Below, piece after piece: positions 1-3,982 of a stretch of 5,177 bases of DNA. Below the pieces are notes generated by a model. That model searched no databases. It saw only the letters and a program-made list of their open reading frames with translations, and had not been told where the DNA came from. The stretch is from Desulfobacteraceae bacterium (GTDB lineage Bacteria; Desulfobacterota; Desulfobacteria; Desulfobacterales; Desulfobacteraceae), in the NCBI GenBank assembly GCA_022712835.1, contig JAFLJU010000648.1, positions 1 through 5,177 on the forward strand, read 5' to 3'. The translations under genes were made by a program, and so were the position numbers. Position 1 is the stretch's first letter; each line of letters begins with the position of its first letter.

Positions 1-2
1 TT

Positions 3-2039
3 GTACTGAGCCTTTCGTCCAAGGTCTTTTATGTGTATGAAGACCCCAGGATTTCACAGGTCGAAAACAACCTGGCCGCTGCCAATTGCGGCGGTTGCGG
101 ATATGCTGGCTGTTCGCACGCAGCCGAAGCCATTGTTACCGGCAAAGAACCCCCCAGCCTCTGCGTTATCAACAGCAAGGAAGGGGTGGAAGCCGTTTCC
201 AGAATCATGGGAGTGGATGCCGGTTCCGCCGAAAGCCCCATGTCCTATAATATGTGCGAAGGCGGCTTTCGGGCCGATGATAAGTACCATTCCATGGGGG
301 TTTACTCTTGCAAGGCCATGTCGGTTGTTTTCGGCGGCCAACGTACCTGTGGTGTGGGGTGTATCGGTCTTGGTGACTGTGTAAAGGCATGCCAATTTAA
401 TGCTGTTTATATGGGTTCTGAAGGCCATCCCGTGGTGGATGAAGAAAAATGCGTTGGCTGCGGTGCATGCCAGAAAGCCTGTCCCAAGGATATTATTGAA
501 GTAAAAACACTTTCTGAAAAACTCATGAAGTTTAACCAGAAAAACGATCCCCTGGCGCCCTGTGCCCAAACCTGCCCGGCAGAGATCAATATCCCAAGGT
601 ACATCAACCAGCTACGGGAAGGCAAATACAAGGAAGCTGTCCAGACCATCCGGATGAGAAATCCTTTACCCCTTGCCTGTGGAAGGGTCTGCCCCCACCC
701 TTGCGAAGACCAATGCCGCAGGGGGGTTGAAGACGAGGCTGTCTCCATCAACCAGCTCAAACGCTTTGTATCTGACTATGAAATGAATTCCGGCAGCAGG
801 ATTCCCATCACCTGTGCCCCGGATACCGGCAAAAAAATTGCTGTCATCGGCGGTGGCCCTTCTGGACTCTCCTGCGCCTTCTTTTTACGCCGCATCGGAC
901 ACCAGGTGAATATTTTTGAAGCCATGCCGAAATTGGGCGGTATGCTCCGGTATGGGATTCCCGAATACAGGCTTCCCAAAAAAGTATTGGAGTGGGAGAT
1001 CCAGGGAATTCTGGACTTAGGAATCAACCACTTTCCCTACCTGAAATTTGGTGTAGACTTTGGACTGGGGTCTCTCATGGCCTCGGGATACCAAGCGGTT
1101 TTCCTGGGAGTGGGTGCCTGGGAAGATTATTCCCTGGGTATTGAAGGAGAAGCGCTTCCCGGATGCTTTACTGGTATTAATTTCCTCCAGAGAATCTCCG
1201 GGGGTGAAAAAATCAAGCTGGGCCGCACCGCTGCGGTTGTAGGCGGCGGCAACACAGCCGTTGACTGTGCCAGAACCCTTTTAAGACTGGGACTCGATAA
1301 GGTCTACATGGTTTACAGGCGCACCCGAAAAGAGATGCCAGCCAATGAGGTGGAGATTGTGGCCTCGGAAGAAGAGGGCATTGACTTTGTCTTCCTGGCA
1401 GCCCCCACACGTGTGGTAGCCGATGAAAATGGACATTGCAGTCAGCTGGAATATTTACAAATGAAGCTGGGTGAACCCGATGCATCGGGTCGTCGCCGCC
1501 CTGAACCTATTGAAGGCTCTGAAACCCTGCTGGAAGTGGACATGGTCATATCGGCCATTGGCCAGTCTCCGGAAGCTTCCTTTAAAAAACAGGATCCCCA
1601 TCCCCGGATGACGGAACTGGAACTGACAAGGTGGAATACCATCGACAATGATCCGGCCACCCTCCAGTCCTCCATCCCCTATATCTTTACGGCCGGGGAT
1701 GCAGCCACTGGGCCTTCCCTTGTGGTGGATGCCATTGGTGGCGGAAGAAGGGCTGCACGATCCATTGACCTTTTCTTGAAAGGGGAGCCCGTGGAACCGG
1801 TAAAGGATTCTTTACAGCAAAAACGAATCCATGAATCCATTTTTACCCATGTGGACGGGATAAAAAAAAGCAAGCGGGCCAAAATGCCGGCACTTCATGT
1901 ATCAGAGCGTCTTGACTCCATGGTTGAAGTGGATCTTGTTCTTCCCGAAGATATTGCTCACAAGGAAGCAGAACGCTGCCTTAATTGCTGCAGAATCTGT
2001 TATAATCCGGATAAGGATTTCCCCATCGCCAAAAACTAA
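3..2039 (+). CDS. rnfB: RnfB-type ferredoxin module fused to GltD/NfnB-like FAD/NAD(P) oxidoreductase (5' partial)
   Basis: This gene is truncated by the left edge: the frame is open from base 3 (678 residues visible), and the residues before GTG 33 read SKVFYV before EDPRI, as in the RnfB linker after its membrane helix. Residues are counted from base 3. In order: a Fes motif C-x2-C-x4-C-x16-C (C29, C32, C37, C54); a long-RnfB-type ferredoxin pair (C116, C120, C126, C130 and C150, C153, C156, C160); a GltD/DPD-type helical Fe-S domain (C187, C191, C226, C230, C234, C238); FAD motif GGGPSG (~283-288); second Rossmann motif VVGGGNTAVD (~412-421) followed by YRRTR, suggesting NADP(H); FAD-closing motif AGDAATGPSLVV (~564-575); and C-terminal CLNCCRIC (659-666). 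Known: RnfB passes electrons from ferredoxin into the ion-pumping Rnf complex, and GltD/NfnB modules exchange electrons with NAD(P)H. Inferred: this fusion links the two at the membrane. A terminator follows, so it is probably the last gene of an rnf operon. Domain calls are firm; the physiological role is not. Confidence 0.9.
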   Translation, partial: VLSLSSKVFYVYEDPRISQVENNLAAANCGGCGYAGCSHAAEAIVTGKEPPSLCVINSKEGVEAVSRIMGVDAGSAESPMSYNMCEGGFRADDKYHSMGVYSCKAMSVVFGGQRTCGVGCIGLGDCVKACQFNAVYMGSEGHPVVDEEKCVGCGACQKACPKDIIEVKTLSEKLMKFNQKNDPLAPCAQTCPAEINIPRYINQLREGKYKEAVQTIRMRNPLPLACGRVCPHPCEDQCRRGVEDEAVSINQLKRFVSDYEMNSGSRIPITCAPDTGKKIAVIGGGPSGLSCAFFLRRIGHQVNIFEAMPKLGGMLRYGIPEYRLPKKVLEWEIQGILDLGINHFPYLKFGVDFGLGSLMASGYQAVFLGVGAWEDYSLGIEGEALPGCFTGINFLQRISGGEKIKLGRTAAVVGGGNTAVDCARTLLRLGLDKVYMVYRRTRKEMPANEVEIVASEEEGIDFVFLAAPTRVVADENGHCSQLEYLQMKLGEPDASGRRRPEPIEGSETLLEVDMVISAIGQSPEASFKKQDPHPRMTELELTRWNTIDNDPATLQSSIPYIFTAGDAATGPSLVVDAIGGGRRAARSIDLFLKGEPVEPVKDSLQQKRIHESIFTHVDGIKKSKRAKMPALHVSERLDSMVEVDLVLPEDIAHKEAERCLNCCRICYNPDKDFPIAKN
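1475..1490. repeat. Perfect 16-bp palindrome inside the RnfB-GltD gene
   Basis: ACCCGATGCATCGGGT is its own reverse complement. It lies in coding sequence (frame reads EPDASG). It shares outer ACCCG/CGGGT half-sites with the palindrome near 4526. No function is shown and codon content may explain it. Confidence 0.4.
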
Positions 2040-2048
2040 TAACCTTGC

Positions 2049-2077
2049 AAAGATCTGTCCTGTGGGCAGATCTTTTA
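2049..2077 (+). terminator. Intrinsic terminator after the RnfB-GltD gene
   Basis: A 12-bp stem (AAAGATCTGTCC, 2049-2060, with GGGCAGATCTTT, 2064-2075, one G-U pair) closes a 3-nt loop, and its 3' arm ends in TTTT. It begins 9 nt after the stop codon of the upstream gene. The U tract is short, but position and stem strength fit a rho-independent terminator. Confidence 0.75.
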
Positions 2078-2090
2078 TACCAACGACCAT

Positions 2091-2120
2091 AAGGGTATCC
2101 CAAATTTTGGGATACCCTTT
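2091..2120. terminator. Second perfect hairpin upstream of mltG, possible back-up terminator
   Basis: A perfect 11-bp inverted repeat (AAGGGTATCCC, 2091-2101; GGGATACCCTT, 2109-2119) has an AT-rich loop of AAATTTT whose bases can pair further. Only three T follow on the + strand, so termination is less certain than for the hairpin just upstream. It ends 25 nt before the mltG start, so it could instead be a protein-binding palindrome or a structured 5' leader of mltG. It probably helps to insulate mltG from the preceding gene. Confidence 0.5.
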
Positions 2121-2144
2121 GATCATTAATAAAGCTATAATACA

Positions 2145-3164
2145 ATGAACCTTTCAAAACACAAAACACTGATAACAGCCCTAACTAGTATTCTTCTGAT
2201 GACCGGCATCATTTTATCTCTTTTCGCCTACCAGATGCACAAGTTTATACAAACTCCGGCAGATGACCAAAAACAGGTAATTTCCTTTACCATCACTCCG
2301 GGCCAAAGCCTGAATCAGGTTGCGGCCAACCTTGAAAAGAAGAGGTTGATCTCCAACCTGTCACAATTTAAACTCTATGTTCGGTATAAAAAAGCCACTA
2401 CCCAACTTAGGGCAGGTGAATATGAACTTTCTTCTGCCCAAACCCCGGCCCAGATACTGGACCAACTACTGAAGGGCAAAGTCAGGCTCTACCGGCTAAC
2501 CATTCCGGAAGGATTGAATATGGATGAAATTGCCCTTCTTGTTCAGCAGACCAATTCTTGTGATCCCATGGAATTTTTGTCCCTTTGTGCAGATACAGAT
2601 TTTATCAAAACACAAAAAGTGGATTCCCATTCCCTGGAAGGCTATCTTTATCCGGACACCTATTTTTTCCCGAAAAACACCACCTGTCGACAGATTCTCC
2701 AAAAATTAGTAGCTACCTTTCACAAAACCTACACAAAAAAATGGAAAGAACGCACAAAAGAAATAGGGTTCACTGTCCATGAAATCGTTACCCTGGCGGC
2801 CATGATTGAAAAAGAAACAGGGGACGCGTCGGAACGGCCCTTAATTTCTTCTGTATTTCACAATCGATTGAAAAAAAACATGCGCCTTGAAAGTGACCCC
2901 ACTGTGATTTACGGAGATAAAGAGTTTGACGGCAGAATCAGAACCAGACATTTACGACGAATCACCCCTTATAACACCTATCAAATCAGGGGACTTCCCT
3001 TAGGTCCCATTGCGAATCCGGGTAGCCTGGCCCTTAAAGCTGCCCTCTATCCAGACGTGAGTCAATATCTTTTTTTTGTATCAAAAAACGATACCACCCA
3101 CCATTTTTCAACAACATTTTCAGAGCATAACAAGGCGGTAAGAAAATATCAGCTCAACCACTGA
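2145..3164 (+). CDS. mltG: Endolytic murein transglycosylase MltG (YceG-like)
   Basis: MltG cleaves nascent peptidoglycan glycan strands at the outer face of the cytoplasmic membrane and is thought to release growing strands and set their length. The 339-residue protein has a short basic N-terminus, one membrane anchor (~9-30), a LysM-like segment (~46-112, including the FTITPGQSLNQVA stretch) and the catalytic YceG domain. Seen in that domain: EGYLYPDTYFF (165-175); AAMIEKETGDASERPLISSVFHNRL (218-242 overall), with E222 as the expected catalytic Glu by analogy with E. coli E218 (from memory); RLESDPTVIYG (247-257); and YNTYQIRGLPLGPIANPG (276-293). Length is typical and the frame is intact. 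ATG 2145 is the only reasonable start: an in-frame TAA lies at 2130-2132 and the anchor follows directly. No convincing Shine-Dalgarno precedes it. It stands alone between terminator hairpins and a convergent smr gene. Its C-terminal codons and stop lie in a 31-bp tandem repeat. Confidence 0.95.
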   Translation: MNLSKHKTLITALTSILLMTGIILSLFAYQMHKFIQTPADDQKQVISFTITPGQSLNQVAANLEKKRLISNLSQFKLYVRYKKATTQLRAGEYELSSAQTPAQILDQLLKGKVRLYRLTIPEGLNMDEIALLVQQTNSCDPMEFLSLCADTDFIKTQKVDSHSLEGYLYPDTYFFPKNTTCRQILQKLVATFHKTYTKKWKERTKEIGFTVHEIVTLAAMIEKETGDASERPLISSVFHNRLKKNMRLESDPTVIYGDKEFDGRIRTRHLRRITPYNTYQIRGLPLGPIANPGSLALKAALYPDVSQYLFFVSKNDTTHHFSTTFSEHNKAVRKYQLNH

Positions 3165-3227
3165 ATTTTCTGGAAAATATCGCTCAACCACTGAATTTTT
3201 TCGGAAAATATCGGCTTAATCATTAAA
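3142..3227. repeat. 31-bp tandem repeat (~2.8 copies) across the convergent mltG and smr ends
   Basis: GAAAATATC recurs at 3142, 3173 and 3204, exactly 31 bp apart. Copies 1 (3142-3172) and 2 (3173-3203) are nearly identical, differing by one deleted A and small changes in the T tract. Copy 3 (3204-3227) matches copy 1 at 19 of 24 positions without gaps, and all five differences are transitions. Copy 1 carries the last codons and TGA of mltG, copy 2 fills the gap, and copy 3 overlaps the smr stop and final codons on the other strand. The copy junctions contain weak AT-rich inverted repeats (ATTTTC/GAAAAT), but no GC-rich terminator stem is evident between the genes. Confidence 0.85.
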
Positions 3228-3890
3228 CTGCTTGAGATAGACAATCAAGGCCCCACTTTTGGATTTCTTCTGCCCCTCCCATTCATAGGCTAGGACGATA
3301 TTCTGATCCTTCAAAATCTTGAGTACGTCTTCCATTACATTGGGTAGCACAGGCCCCATATCAGAATGAAGCCCCTTGCCAACGATTATGCGCAAGGAGA
3401 AATACCCCTGATGCTTACAGGTTGAAATAAAGGCTTTGGCCTTAAGTTCCGCCCCAAGAGCCGTAAATCCGTGAAGATCCAGCTCTGCCTCGGGGGGCGG
3501 GTACCGTTTTAGCCTTTTTTTAACCGGCATTGGCATTGGTTTCTTTTTAGGGGGCCCACTCGTCTGTTTTAAAGAGGCCTCTAAAAGCAGTTCAAAATTT
3601 TCTTCCGGCGCGTCTGAATCTTCAGAACCCTCAGAGTTTTTTTGGGACTCTGACGAAACGCTTTCCCCTGCAAGAAATTGCGATTCAAAGGTGTCTATCA
3701 CCGGCAGACCATGTTTGTTTAACCGGGGGCCGGAAGCCTTTCTGTGGGAAGGTTTGATTTTTTCTTCTGTGGTAGAAACCTGCGGATTCAGAAAAGCCGA
3801 AAAAAGATCCTGGGTTGAATCCAGAACAGGCAAATCATTTTTTCTAAGATTTTTTCTTTTTTTTTGTGGGGAGTTATCCTGTTTTGTCAT
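3216..3890 (-). CDS. Smr-domain protein with disordered, charged N-terminal region
   Basis: The protein has 224 residues. The C-terminal ~90 (134-221) form a Smr domain, known from MutS2 C-termini and stand-alone SmrA/SmrB-type nucleases acting on DNA or RNA. Visible motifs are ELDLHG (136-141), GKGLHSDMGPVL (171-182) and GALIVYL (213-219). The residue before GKG is Val170, where many family members have His (HGKG), so the active-site pattern is incomplete and nuclease activity is unproven. Residues 1-130 are low-complexity and rich in Lys, Ser and Glu, and look disordered. They hold two copies of a short motif (LPV-[LI]-D-[ST]...F, at 20-30 and 62-72), and a Lys/Pro-rich linker (~114-132) leads into the domain. 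The ATG at 3890 has AGGA 7 nt upstream. The gene converges with mltG and diverges from the RNase gene. The domain call is secure; the substrate is unknown. Confidence 0.92.
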   Translation of the reverse strand: MTKQDNSPQKKRKNLRKNDLPVLDSTQDLFSAFLNPQVSTTEEKIKPSHRKASGPRLNKHGLPVIDTFESQFLAGESVSSESQKNSEGSEDSDAPEENFELLLEASLKQTSGPPKKKPMPMPVKKRLKRYPPPEAELDLHGFTALGAELKAKAFISTCKHQGYFSLRIIVGKGLHSDMGPVLPNVMEDVLKILKDQNIVLAYEWEGQKKSKSGALIVYLKQFND

Positions 3891-3896
3891 GGGGGT

Positions 3897-3925
3897 ATCC
3901 TATCCTAAATGACAGTTTTTTTCAA
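3897..3925 (-). promoter_or_regulatory. Candidate sigma70-type promoter of smr
   Basis: On the minus strand TTGAAA (3925-3920), a 17-nt spacer and TAGGAT (3902-3897) resemble -35 and -10 boxes. The -10 overlaps the Shine-Dalgarno, which would place the transcript start at about the ATG and lose the ribosome site. The match may therefore be fortuitous and the true promoter further upstream. Confidence 0.25.
3898..3901 (-). promoter_or_regulatory. Shine-Dalgarno of the smr gene
   Basis: AGGA on the minus strand lies 7 nt before the ATG at 3890-3888. It supports that start over any downstream ATG. Confidence 0.65.
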
Positions 3926-3930
3926 GCCCA

Positions 3931-3938
3931 CCCCCCCC
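3931..3938. repeat. C8 homopolymer in the divergent promoter region
   Basis: Eight consecutive C, part of a C-rich block from 3927, sit between smr and the RNase gene, with a T7 tract close by (3916-3922). Such runs can vary in length by slippage. Nothing here shows that this one does. Confidence 0.5.
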
Positions 3939-3946
3939 TCTTGGGT

Positions 3947-3975
3947 TTGACTTTATATAGGCATCCTGTTATGGT
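3947..3975 (+). promoter_or_regulatory. Candidate sigma70-type promoter of the RNase gene
   Basis: TTGACT (3947-3952), a 17-nt spacer and TATGGT (3970-3975) match the sigma70 consensus at 5/6 and 4/6 positions. The expected transcript start would be near 3982-3983, that is at the chosen ATG, giving a nearly leaderless mRNA. If the alternative in-frame ATG at 3971 is used, the promoter must lie further upstream. Confidence 0.35.
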
Positions 3976-3982
3976 CGGATCC

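Noticed and set aside
54..569. Long minus-strand open frame (171 codons) opposite the RnfB-like gene
   Set aside because: It lies wholly antisense to a strongly recognised Fe-S coding sequence, and its translation shows no recognisable domain. It is a shadow of the real frame.
1405..1416. 12-bp palindrome CCACACGTGTGG in the RnfB-GltD gene
   Set aside because: A 12-bp palindrome is expected about once in a window of this size, and it lies in coding sequence.
2119..2141. TTGATC ... TATAAT as a promoter for mltG
   Set aside because: The spacer is only 11 nt, no better -35 exists at 15-19 nt, and the transcript would start inside the coding sequence.
3142..3227. Repeat array considered as CRISPR
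   Set aside because: The copies are directly adjacent with no unique spacers and overlap coding ends, so this is a tandem duplication and not a CRISPR array.
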